Of a stretch of 12,903 bases of DNA, positions 1 to 6,990 are shown piece after piece (position 1 is the first letter of the stretch; each line of letters begins with the position of its first letter). Position numbers and translations under genes: made by a program. The notes under the pieces are model-generated. The model ran no database searches, was not told the origin of the DNA, and saw only the letters and a list, made by a program, of their open reading frames with translations. Origin of the DNA: JBFJVZ01 sp041623895 (lineage in GTDB: Bacteria; Planctomycetota; Planctomycetia; Pirellulales; Pirellulaceae); contig JBFJVZ010000206.1 of the NCBI GenBank assembly GCA_041623895.1, forward strand, positions 1 to 12,903. Reading direction: 5' to 3'.

Positions 1-186
1 AAATCGATGGGCCGCCGAGGCTCCTGCCGAGCCAGCAAATGGTTGGGAGGGCGAGGCTCCCGCCGAGCCGCAAATCGATGGGCCGCCGAGGCTCCTGCCG
101 AGCCAGCAAATGGTTGGGAGGGCGAGGCTCCCGCCGAGCCGCAAATCGATGGGCCGCCGAGGCTCAGCGGGAGCTTCGCCCTCCCA
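1..186. repeat. 71-bp nested tandem repeat array (right end)
   Basis: A 71-bp unit beginning AAATCGATGGGCC starts at 1 and again at 72 with no differences that I could see. A third copy starts at 143 and matches for 23 bases (to 165) before diverging into a GC-rich tail up to about 186. Each unit is itself two diverged half-units of about 36 and 35 bp. Each half contains the short hairpin GGCTC-CYGCC-GAGCC (5-bp stem, 5-nt loop). The array is cut by the window edge, so its true length is unknown. Similar GGCTC/GAGCC elements are common between planctomycete genes (general knowledge). The array is read through in frame with the downstream P-II gene, but the Arg/Ala/Pro-rich translation does not look like protein. 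Confidence 0.9.
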
Positions 187-237
187 GATAGTTTCGTTTC
201 GTTCCCACGTTCAATTTCCACGTTCAGGGCCTCAGCC

Positions 238-585
238 GTGAAGCTCATTATCGCGATCATCCAGCCAGCCAAGCTGGAGGCCGTCAAAGAGGCGTTGACC
301 CAAGTCGACGTGCATCGTTTGACCGTCATGGATTGTCAAGGATTCGGCCGACAAAAGGGAAAGACTGGAGTTTTTCGTGGTCATGAGTTCGCCGTCAACC
401 TGCTTCGTAAGGTGCAGTTGCAGATCGCAGTCAACGAAGAATTTGTCCAGCCAACCATCGACGCCATCCTGCAAGGAGGCCGCACGGGCGAAGCCGGCGA
501 GATCGGCGACGGAAAAATCTTTGTCTTGCCGATGGACGACTGCATCCGAATTCGCACCGGCGAACGGGGTGGCGAAGCGATCTGA
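238..585 (+). CDS. glnB: P-II family nitrogen regulatory protein, uridylylation Tyr replaced by Phe
   Basis: Cytosolic trimeric signal protein that senses ATP/ADP and 2-oxoglutarate and binds nitrogen-metabolism targets. The GTG start at 238 gives 115 aa, close to the usual 112, and begins VKLIIAIIQPAKLEAVKEAL as in GlnB/GlnK. The frame is open further upstream, but only through the repeat array. The T-loop region reads GFGRQKGKTGVFRGHEF at residues 35-51. Aligned to E. coli GlnB, both Tyr46 and Tyr51 are Phe, so classical uridylylation by GlnD at Tyr51 is not possible. The nucleotide-binding B-loop/C-loop region is conserved (GEIGDGKIFV, then RIRTGERG near the C-terminus), with about 3 extra residues before GDGK compared with E. 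coli. Neither amtB nor glnA is adjacent; a PfpI-family gene follows after 27 nt. Family assignment is very firm; the GlnB-versus-GlnK distinction is not. Confidence 0.93.
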   Translation: MKLIIAIIQPAKLEAVKEALTQVDVHRLTVMDCQGFGRQKGKTGVFRGHEFAVNLLRKVQLQIAVNEEFVQPTIDAILQGGRTGEAGEIGDGKIFVLPMDDCIRIRTGERGGEAI

Positions 586-612
586 TTTTTTGGTCATTCC
601 CTATCATCGGTG

Positions 613-1155
613 ATGAACATGTCTGAACACAATCTTCCCTTGGCTGGGAAACGAGTGCTGATTCTGGTGGGCGAGATCTACGAGGATCTGGAACTCTGGT
701 ACCCCAAGCTTCGGTTGCAGGAAGCGGGCTGTGAGGTGACGGTTGCCGGCCCGACCGCCGGGATGCTTTACAACGGCAAGCACGGCTATCCCTGCGTCAG
801 CGATGCCTCGATCGATCAGATGGATGCGAGCCAATTCGAAGCGTTGGTCGTCCCGGGAGGATTCATGCCGGACAAGCTGCGCCGCGAACAAACGGTCCTG
901 AATCTGGTTCGAGCATTCGACCAGGCCGGCAAGCCGATTGCCGCGATCTGTCATGGCGGCTGGATTCCAATCTCAGCCGGTGTTTATCGCGGCGTTCGTG
1001 TGACCGGTTCACCCGGCATTAAAGACGATCTGGTCAATGCGGGAGCGGTCTACGAAGATGCCCCAGTCGTGGTCGACGGACATCACATCAGTAGCCGAAG
1101 ACCCGACGATTTACCCGACTTCTGCCGGGCAATCATCACGCTGATGTCGACGTAG
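613..1155 (+). CDS. DJ-1/PfpI family (type 1 glutamine amidotransferase-like) protein
   Basis: A 180-aa cytosolic protein of the PfpI/YhbO/DJ-1 fold; members are reported as proteases, chaperones or deglycases acting on glyoxal-modified macromolecules, so the activity here stays open. The nucleophile elbow AAICHGGW places the catalytic Cys at about residue 113, with His next to it. The acidic residue of GEIYEDLELWYP (about residue 21) fits the conserved Glu that primes the Cys. The segment VVPGGFMPDKLRR and the C-terminal SSRRPDDLPDFCRA are typical of the PfpI subgroup. The start is uncertain: GTG 610, ATG 613 and ATG 619 are all possible, and no clear ribosome binding site separates them. 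It follows the P-II gene closely on the same strand and may be cotranscribed. A hairpin lies about 90 nt past its stop. Confidence 0.9.
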   Translation: MNMSEHNLPLAGKRVLILVGEIYEDLELWYPKLRLQEAGCEVTVAGPTAGMLYNGKHGYPCVSDASIDQMDASQFEALVVPGGFMPDKLRREQTVLNLVRAFDQAGKPIAAICHGGWIPISAGVYRGVRVTGSPGIKDDLVNAGAVYEDAPVVVDGHHISSRRPDDLPDFCRAIITLMST

Positions 1156-1247
1156 GTGCCGCGTCCTGGCATGACGCGAAAAGACGTTGGGCTTGGACGA
1201 AGCGGGGATCACAAGACTTCTGGGACCCACGGTTCTCGCGGAAGAAA

Positions 1248-1271
1248 CCGGACGCTAACAAGAGCGTCCGG
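1248..1271. terminator. Hairpin between convergent genes, probable bidirectional terminator
   Basis: Perfect 9-bp inverted repeat: CCGGACGCT (1248-1256), loop AACAAG, AGCGTCCGG (1263-1271). It sits between the stop of the plus-strand PfpI gene (1155) and the stop of the minus-strand PEP-CTERM gene (1315). No good T-tract follows on either side, so intrinsic termination is inferred from position and stem strength. It may also be a dispersed planctomycete hairpin repeat. Confidence 0.6.
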
Positions 1272-1314
1272 CCAGCTGATATGGCCAACGCCAATTCTTA
1301 ATCAGGACAGGGCA

Positions 1315-2010
1315 CTAAGCCGCGCTTTTTGCCTTGCGGCGTCGACGAAGACGAAGCGCACCAACGCATAACAGGCCCGCGAGCGCGGCGAAGCTGGAAG
1401 GCTCGGGAATCGCGGTTGCCGAAACGACCCGAAACATGGGCGGCGGAATGGTTACAAAGATCTCGGTATCAATGATCTCGAACGACGGTGCCCCCAAGCC
1501 ATTGTTGTCCACGCCAGGCGAAGGATCCGGGTCGGTGAACACAAACTCGGTGATCCCCGCATCGGTGACCTGAAACATGAAGTTCCCTAATTCGACATAG
1601 CGGGTCCCGGGATCGGGCTCAACTCCATTGATGAAACTCGCCTCTGTTCCCGCCATACGAAAGTTCGAGAAAGAGGGACTGGGCACTTCATTGATTTGTT
1701 CAATCTGAAAGACTGGAAATGCATTCGATGTCATCACGCTGGTGACATTACCAAACGTGTTCTGGTAATCAGCGACAAAATCGAAGTTCAATACCCCGTT
1801 ATCGGTTAAACGGGTATCGGGCAGCGGGATATCATCTTCGACCAAATACACGTTGATCGTCAGCAGGTCGTTAACAAAGGCGTTGACTTCATTGGTCGCC
1901 AGAGGCGCGCTGCCATTAACACCGAAGCCGAAGAAGATTGCCGCCTGGGCCGACGGCTGTGCAATCAAAGCAAATACGAACAAGCCAGTCAGGTAGGAAA
2001 GGAACCGCAT
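1315..2010 (-). CDS. PEP-CTERM sorting domain-containing protein (third in the island)
   Basis: A 231-aa secreted protein of unknown function. Residues 1-23 form a Sec signal peptide (FVFALIAQPSAQA, probable cleavage after AQA). The middle is Asn/Asp/Phe/Thr-rich, probably beta-sheet, and low in cysteine; I recognise no enzyme motif. Residues 202-231 are a complete PEP-CTERM tag: PEPSS, a hydrophobic helix (FAALAGLLCVGAL), then RLRRRRKAKSAA. Such tags are recognised and cleaved by exosortases, and the exosortase at 8712-10382 is the evident candidate. The ATG at 2008-2010 is the only start that gives a proper signal peptide; no Shine-Dalgarno site is visible. It lies downstream of the epimerase across a 444-nt spacer, so it probably has its own promoter. 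The hairpin 44 nt beyond its stop probably terminates it. Confidence 0.9.
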   Translation of the reverse strand: MRFLSYLTGLFVFALIAQPSAQAAIFFGFGVNGSAPLATNEVNAFVNDLLTINVYLVEDDIPLPDTRLTDNGVLNFDFVADYQNTFGNVTSVMTSNAFPVFQIEQINEVPSPSFSNFRMAGTEASFINGVEPDPGTRYVELGNFMFQVTDAGITEFVFTDPDPSPGVDNNGLGAPSFEIIDTEIFVTIPPPMFRVVSATAIPEPSSFAALAGLLCVGALRLRRRRKAKSAA

Positions 2011-2454
2011 GGTGTCGTGAAATCGATGAAAAACGTGAAACGAATGCCAGTTTCTGGATCATGCCCTGAGGACTTGGGATAGCCGAGCATTCCTGGCTAA
2101 CTACGTGGCCCATAGTCTAACTTCAAACCACCGCCGATGCCCTTAAATCCAGCCTAATTCTACGATTTGCTGAGGTAATCGCGAGGGAGGCCGCACCACC
2201 AATCAGAGGGGATCCCGTCAATCGCCGAAACTCTTGGTGGGCGTCGAACTTAATGCTGAATAACAACAAGAAGCTCAGGGTCAGGCTGGCAGTGTTGCTG
2301 CCACTGGGATCGAATTCGCATCCATGATGCTCGGCGGTCGTCTGAAGACCCGAAGCGTGACAACATTTTGCATGAAGCGACGTAACGTGTTGCGAGCAAG
2401 CAGGTCACCCGAAGCGTCAGTTTTGAAGTTGCGATTCTTCGCTATCGGCCCGCT
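2011..2454. other. Intergenic spacer between epimerase and PEP-CTERM gene
   Basis: 444 bases without a supportable gene. It must contain the promoter of the PEP-CTERM gene at 1315-2010 (minus strand), but I see no convincing -35/-10 pair and no sigma-54 site. An 11-bp direct repeat ACCCGAAGCGT occurs at 2348-2358 and 2407-2417. A small hairpin, GGCAG-TGTTG-CTGCC, lies at 2288-2302. The longest plus-strand reading frame starting at ATG in the middle (near 2253) is only about 23 codons and resembles nothing known to me. Confidence 0.6.
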
Positions 2455-3591
2455 CTACGGCGTCGCAACGTCCTGATGGTGTGACCAGGCTGGGCCGAGT
2501 TTCTTGCGGAGGATTTCGGCGATTCGCGCGGCTGCGTGACCGTCCCAGTATTCTGGCGTTTGACCATTCCAATGGAAATTGTCGAGAACCGCATCCAAAG
2601 CTTGCATGACCCGTTCGTAATCTGTACCCAAAATCAAATTCGTGCCTTCGCTCACGGTGATCGGTCGCTCGGTATTCTCCCGTAGGGTCAAGCAAGGTAT
2701 TCCCAAGACAGTTGTTTCTTCCTGGATGCCACCGCTATCGGTCAACACGACTGCGGCGTCGGCTTGCAAAGCAAGAAAATCGCGGTAGCCCAACGGCGGA
2801 AGCAGTTTCAGTCGCTTAACGGCCTGCAATCGATTCAACAAGTCAAGTTCTTTCAATCGTTGCAGAGTCCTGGGGTGAAGGGGAAACACAATCTCAAGTC
2901 GCTGACCGGTTCCTTGAATTATTTTCAACATATTGTTTAGCCCATCGGCCGAATCAACATTGGAGGGCCGGTGTGCCGTAAGTATGGCGTAGTTCTTTGC
3001 CGTCAGTGCATATTTCTCCAAAACTGAGTTGCGATCAAGTTCTCTTAATATTCTCAACATGGTGTCGATCATCACGTTGCCGACAAAATGAACTTTGTCG
3101 GGCGGCACGCCCTCACGGTACAAGTTGTCGTTGGCATCACGAGAGGTCGTGAACAACATTGTCGAGATGGCATCGACACACAATCGATTGATTTCTTCGG
3201 GCATCGTCCGATCCCCCGACCGCAAGCCCGCTTCGATGTGCGCGACAGGGATTTGCAATTTCACGGCAGCCAAGGTTGCAGCGAGTGTTGAATTGACATC
3301 ACCGACTACGATCACCAGGTCGTAGCTGCTCTGTTGTAGCAGTTCCTCGATCGCCACCATCACACGAGCCGTCTGTTGGGCATGAGATCCGCCAGAAATC
3401 CCCAAGTTGATTTCGGGTTTGCGTAAACCTAAATCCACGAACAATGATTCGGACATCGCTTCGTCATAATGCTGTCCGGTATGAACCAGTGTGGTTGAAC
3501 ACCACGAGTCCTGAGAATCCAATGCGCGCAAAATCGGATCGATTTTTACGAAATTAGGGCGTGTACCGACAATAAGTAACAAGCGTTTCAT
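2455..3591 (-). CDS. wecB: UDP-N-acetylglucosamine 2-epimerase (non-hydrolysing)
   Basis: Cytosolic enzyme interconverting UDP-GlcNAc and UDP-ManNAc, the precursor for ManNAc/ManNAcA-containing polysaccharides. Starting at the ATG at 3589-3591 gives 378 aa, matching the usual 370-380; the frame is open for 23 more codons upstream, but the family begins at MKRLLLIVGTRPNFVK. Visible family motifs are GTRPNFVK (9-16), HTGQHYD (37-43), VVGDVNS with Asp98, HIEAGLRSGD with Glu120, MPEEINR with Glu132/133, TAHRPSNVD with His207, and the UDP-binding LTDSGGIQEE (283-292) followed by LRENTERP. The Asp, Glu, Glu and His expected at the active site are present. The HRPSN form replaces the commoner HRREN/HRRES loop. 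It is on the same strand as the Wzc-like gene but 600 nt away, so cotranscription is uncertain. Confidence 0.93.
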   Translation of the reverse strand: MKRLLLIVGTRPNFVKIDPILRALDSQDSWCSTTLVHTGQHYDEAMSESLFVDLGLRKPEINLGISGGSHAQQTARVMVAIEELLQQSSYDLVIVVGDVNSTLAATLAAVKLQIPVAHIEAGLRSGDRTMPEEINRLCVDAISTMLFTTSRDANDNLYREGVPPDKVHFVGNVMIDTMLRILRELDRNSVLEKYALTAKNYAILTAHRPSNVDSADGLNNMLKIIQGTGQRLEIVFPLHPRTLQRLKELDLLNRLQAVKRLKLLPPLGYRDFLALQADAAVVLTDSGGIQEETTVLGIPCLTLRENTERPITVSEGTNLILGTDYERVMQALDAVLDNFHWNGQTPEYWDGHAAARIAEILRKKLGPAWSHHQDVATP

Positions 3592-4191
3592 CGTGTGAGT
3601 ACTCCGACTTTCTACAGCCGACGTGTGGGTGATCGCATCGCTTTGAGCACGGGAATCCACAGTCAGTCGACGTGTCGTTTAGATCCGGTAGGTCAAAGCA
3701 AGGCGGGATTCACGCGACACAATCTCGTGGGCCTCATCATCATTGACGAGGTTTTCATTTTCAGCAAATCGGCAATGGTCGTAGGGTATTGTCGAAAGCC
3801 AACATTCGGCAATACGTCGCCCGAGATCATCACGGCCCCGTGCCCGTCCCGAGTCGACTTACTGGGTCGTGCCGTTATCACTCATCACGGGATAACCGAC
3901 GCCAACGGTGACGTTATGATTTTCTGATCAAACACGGGACAATGGTCGGACACGATGTGACCGATGAGCGGGGGAGATTTGAGATTGCCGGATTGGCTGG
4001 TTTAGCCGGGATCCTCGCCGCCTTGGCAAGCGACGACGATGCGCTCCCGCTAACGCCACCACGCGCGACGCCTTCCAGCCCCTTGAAACCGTAGATCGTT
4101 TGTTCCTCTGGCGGGTTGTCAGCGGCGCTACGTTGCACCGGGCGGAAAACAAATCGCCGATTCACAGAAGTGAGATTCGACTCAAAGTTTT
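3592..4191. other. 600-nt spacer between wzc-like gene and epimerase, no defensible gene
   Basis: Reading frames of 62-110 codons exist on both strands (for example plus 3595-3927 and minus 3914-4165), but none carries a recognisable motif or a convincing start. The minus-strand frame at 3914-4165 is Ala/Ser/Pro/Lys-rich and low in complexity (VARGGVSGSASSSLAKAA), as translations of planctomycete repeat DNA often are. The DNA at about 3960-4140 contains a CGCTCCCGCTAACGCC-like stretch resembling dispersed intergenic repeats of this group (inference). A 6-bp inverted repeat, GTTATC/GATAAC with an 11-nt loop, lies near 3873-3895. The left part presumably carries the epimerase leader; no promoter could be fixed. 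Confidence 0.5.
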
Positions 4192-6726
4192 CTACCGGGT
4201 GTCGACCGGCGGATCTACTGCTGGCTGGCCATTGGTAACCACGGCTCCGTTTTCATTGGTGGGCTGATTGGGTTTTTGCTTGCTACGCCGACCTGACCCG
4301 TAGTATTCCCCATATCGGTCGTTTCCATAGGAATAGCCGTACGTGTAACCGTACCCGTACTGATAATATCGCCCGCTATTCATGTAGCCGTCGCGACGGA
4401 CATATTTTCCGTACTCTCCAGCCTCTCGGCTGCCCACGCCGTTGATGACGACGCCGATTACTTTGGCGTCCAGCGTTTCTAGCATTCGGGATGCTTGAGC
4501 GGCCAACGGCCGAGCATCTTTTCGCAAACGAATGACCAGCAGAACTCCATCGACGCGAGGCGCGATGTTGCTTGGATCGGTCACGGCTAACAGTGGTGGT
4601 GAGTCGACCATGATGATGTCGTATTGGTCGCGAAGTGCATCCAACACATGATCGAATCGGGCGGACGCCAAAAGCTCAGCTGGATTGTCCGGCCGGTCAC
4701 CGGCCGGAATCAGCGACAGGTTGGCTACTTCTGTCTCTTGAGTGGCTTGATCCAGCATTTCTGGCGACACTTCTTCACCGCTGGAAACCTGTTGCAGCAA
4801 CCATGACAGACCGCTGCCCGCTTGCTCATCTTCCACACCGAACAGCTTGCCGACCTGAGGTCGGCGCATGTCGGCGTCGATCAACAGCACCTTCTTGCCC
4901 ATTTGTGCCATTGAGATTGCAATGTTCGAGGCAATCGTTGTTTTTCCGTCTGCCGGTACAGCGCTGGTAACCTGCAGGACTTGCTGCCCACGACCCTGAT
5001 TGCTGAAAAACAAAGCGGTGCGAATCGCCCGGTAGGCTTCGCTGTGAACACTCTTGTTACGGAAATAACTACACAGAACCGGGCTCAGTCTCGAGTTAAG
5101 CGCCTGCTTGGCCTTGCGCGTCGAAGAATCCCCCGGTGTGATCGGAATGTGACCGAGTACGGGTAGTCTGAGATGCTGCGCGATCTCTTCTGCACTGCGG
5201 TAGGCACGATTTGCCCATTCAATCAAGTAGGCCAATCCGAGCACGAATAAGAATCCGATCGTGCCGCCCATGCCCAGAGATCGTGATAGGGAGGGCGCGG
5301 TTTGGTAGCCATACTTGGGCTTTTCCAGGGTGATAACTTTGAGTCCTTCGGCACCCTTCATGACATCGAGCTCATCGAAACGGGCGACGATTTTTTCGTA
5401 CAGCGCTTGTTGTCTTGAAATGTCGCGTTCAAAACCCGCCGAAATAATTTCTGCGGTACTCTCGTCTTTGGCTTGCTTCAGTTCCAGCTGATATTGCGTA
5501 TCGATGACCTGCATTTCGTGAAGCAGCGCTTTCCGCTGCTGTTGCATGGCCAGTATATAAAGCTTGACTTGATTCGCGATCTCATCTCCATCACCCTGGG
5601 ACTCGATCAATTTCATGGCTGCTGATCTGGCTTTGTCGAATTCCAATTGCAGTTCACGCTCGTTTTTCTCGATCTCTTCGATCAAACCCTTGCTAACAGC
5701 GATCTGCGATTGAATGTCTTTGACCAGCGGGTGTCCGGCACCGTATTGATTCAGCAGTTCCTGCTCGCGTAGTTGCAGCGGAATCAGCGTTTGCTCACGC
5801 TCCATGTCGGCCCGCGACATACGGATCGGTGACTGTTCGATGATGTTCAGTGGCGACTTCGCGTCTTCGGTGATTTCCGAAACAGCATTGGACGTTTCTT
5901 GTAGCATCAGCAGGATGGCGGGCCATTCTTCCTTGGTCTTGATCGCCTCTTCCGTTGCCCGTAGCTTGCTTTCTAAGCGGGCTTGCTTGACCAGCAAGTC
6001 TTGCTTTTCAGCTAAAAACTTATCCGCATTCTCGCGATGAACGCTGGTGCGCTGCCCACCGCGATAGATCAGAGGCGATGTCTTTTTGAACTCGTCGTAC
6101 CGCTGTTCCAATTCGTTCAGTTTCTTGCTGACCTCGCCTTTGACATCGTTGATCAAGTCACGAGTTTCCTTGCCCACTGTGTCGTGCTGATCCCGGAGGT
6201 GTTCGCCGTAGGCATCGATGACGGCTTGAACAACTCTGCGCGTTGATCCCGGATTACCACATGAGTAGCTGATTTCCAAAATCGAAGTGTCAATACCGCC
6301 ACCGACCGGATTGACACTGACGCCGCCGATCAAGCGGGCTCCGATCACTTCGGCTCGTTGGCCGCTGAACCATTCGTCATGAGTCAGGTCACCCAAATTG
6401 GCGGCGTCCGTCAGTACCTTTTCGCTGCGGATGACCATGGTCTCGTCGAACAGCGAGCGGACACCACCGCGTGGATCAATCCCCTCGACCGGCATATTTC
6501 GGCCATACGGTTCGACGACCTGAATCCGTGCCGTGGAACGGAACACGGATGGATCCTTGGTATATTTTAGGAAACCGGCACCCAGCCCCGCAGCCAAGCC
6601 AAGCAATAACAACCACTTGCGCTGCCATAGTAAAGCCCAATGGTCGATCGACGTACCATCCCCTTTGTCCGGTCCCACTTGAATGGGCTCGGGAACGGCG
6701 TCATACGGTTGTGTCTGATGATCCAT
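4192..6726 (-). CDS. Wzc-type polysaccharide co-polymerase with C-terminal tyrosine autokinase (BY-kinase)
   Basis: Inner-membrane protein controlling chain length and export of capsular/exopolysaccharide. Starting at the ATG at 6724-6726 gives 844 aa; an upstream in-frame ATG adds 28 basic residues and is less likely. Wzz domain: first membrane segment at about 38-55 (WLLLLGLAAGLGAGF), a long charged coiled-coil periplasmic part at about 180-460, and second membrane segment at about 485-502. BY-kinase domain: Walker A SAVPADGKTT (588-597, Lys595), Walker A' VLLIDADMRRP (613-623), Walker B DIIMVDSPP (703-711). The tail at 772-809 holds 14 tyrosines, many alternating with Gly (YGYGYTYGYSYG), the expected autophosphorylation cluster. 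Fusion of Wzz and kinase in one chain follows the proteobacterial Wzc layout. No cognate phosphatase or outer-membrane Wza exporter is in the window. It lies 264 nt downstream of the TPR gene, same strand. Confidence 0.95.
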   Translation of the reverse strand: MDHQTQPYDAVPEPIQVGPDKGDGTSIDHWALLWQRKWLLLLGLAAGLGAGFLKYTKDPSVFRSTARIQVVEPYGRNMPVEGIDPRGGVRSLFDETMVIRSEKVLTDAANLGDLTHDEWFSGQRAEVIGARLIGGVSVNPVGGGIDTSILEISYSCGNPGSTRRVVQAVIDAYGEHLRDQHDTVGKETRDLINDVKGEVSKKLNELEQRYDEFKKTSPLIYRGGQRTSVHRENADKFLAEKQDLLVKQARLESKLRATEEAIKTKEEWPAILLMLQETSNAVSEITEDAKSPLNIIEQSPIRMSRADMEREQTLIPLQLREQELLNQYGAGHPLVKDIQSQIAVSKGLIEEIEKNERELQLEFDKARSAAMKLIESQGDGDEIANQVKLYILAMQQQRKALLHEMQVIDTQYQLELKQAKDESTAEIISAGFERDISRQQALYEKIVARFDELDVMKGAEGLKVITLEKPKYGYQTAPSLSRSLGMGGTIGFLFVLGLAYLIEWANRAYRSAEEIAQHLRLPVLGHIPITPGDSSTRKAKQALNSRLSPVLCSYFRNKSVHSEAYRAIRTALFFSNQGRGQQVLQVTSAVPADGKTTIASNIAISMAQMGKKVLLIDADMRRPQVGKLFGVEDEQAGSGLSWLLQQVSSGEEVSPEMLDQATQETEVANLSLIPAGDRPDNPAELLASARFDHVLDALRDQYDIIMVDSPPLLAVTDPSNIAPRVDGVLLVIRLRKDARPLAAQASRMLETLDAKVIGVVINGVGSREAGEYGKYVRRDGYMNSGRYYQYGYGYTYGYSYGNDRYGEYYGSGRRSKQKPNQPTNENGAVVTNGQPAVDPPVDTR

Positions 6727-6990
6727 TGTTGCTGATCGGGGTTGAGATGGACGGAACGGGTGAGTCGCCTGGGGCGAGTGCGAGGTTTTCCGATTTACGC
6801 GTACCCGCATATAAACGCGTCACCCGCCGTAAAGCCATAGCGAATAGGCGAATTGGGTCCCCCTTAAGATCGATTAGACAGGAAAAAATCCGCAGCAAAA
6901 CGCCATTTGTGGATTTTGAGCCGCATTCCACGAATGCAGCACATTGTTATCGGCCAAGAAAAATCCGAGCAAGGGCGATTTCAGAGCCCC

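Noticed and set aside
1..186. CRISPR array
   Set aside because: Copies are contiguous 71-bp units without variable spacers, and no cas gene is near.
7..237. N-terminal extension of the P-II protein by 77 residues
   Set aside because: It is only the in-frame translation of the tandem repeat array; the P-II family starts at the GTG at 238, and the extension has no domain.
1156..1371. Small plus-strand ORF (71 aa) right after the PfpI stop
   Set aside because: It runs across the terminator hairpin and into the antisense of the PEP-CTERM gene; no motif or start signal.
2286..2299. TGGCAGTGTTGCT as a sigma-54 promoter
   Set aside because: Only 2 nt separate the GG and GC elements instead of the required spacing, and it faces away from the PEP-CTERM gene.
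2417..2695. Minus-strand ORF of 92 aa
   Set aside because: It is a shifted-frame shadow of the epimerase C-terminus.
3595..3927. Plus-strand ORF of 110 aa upstream of the epimerase
   Set aside because: No recognisable motif, no ribosome binding site, mixed composition, and opposite to all neighbours; treated as noise in the spacer.
3914..4165. Minus-strand ORF of 83 aa just after the Wzc-like gene
   Set aside because: Low-complexity translation and overlapping frames on the same strand; possibly repeat-derived. Mentioned only as part of the spacer.
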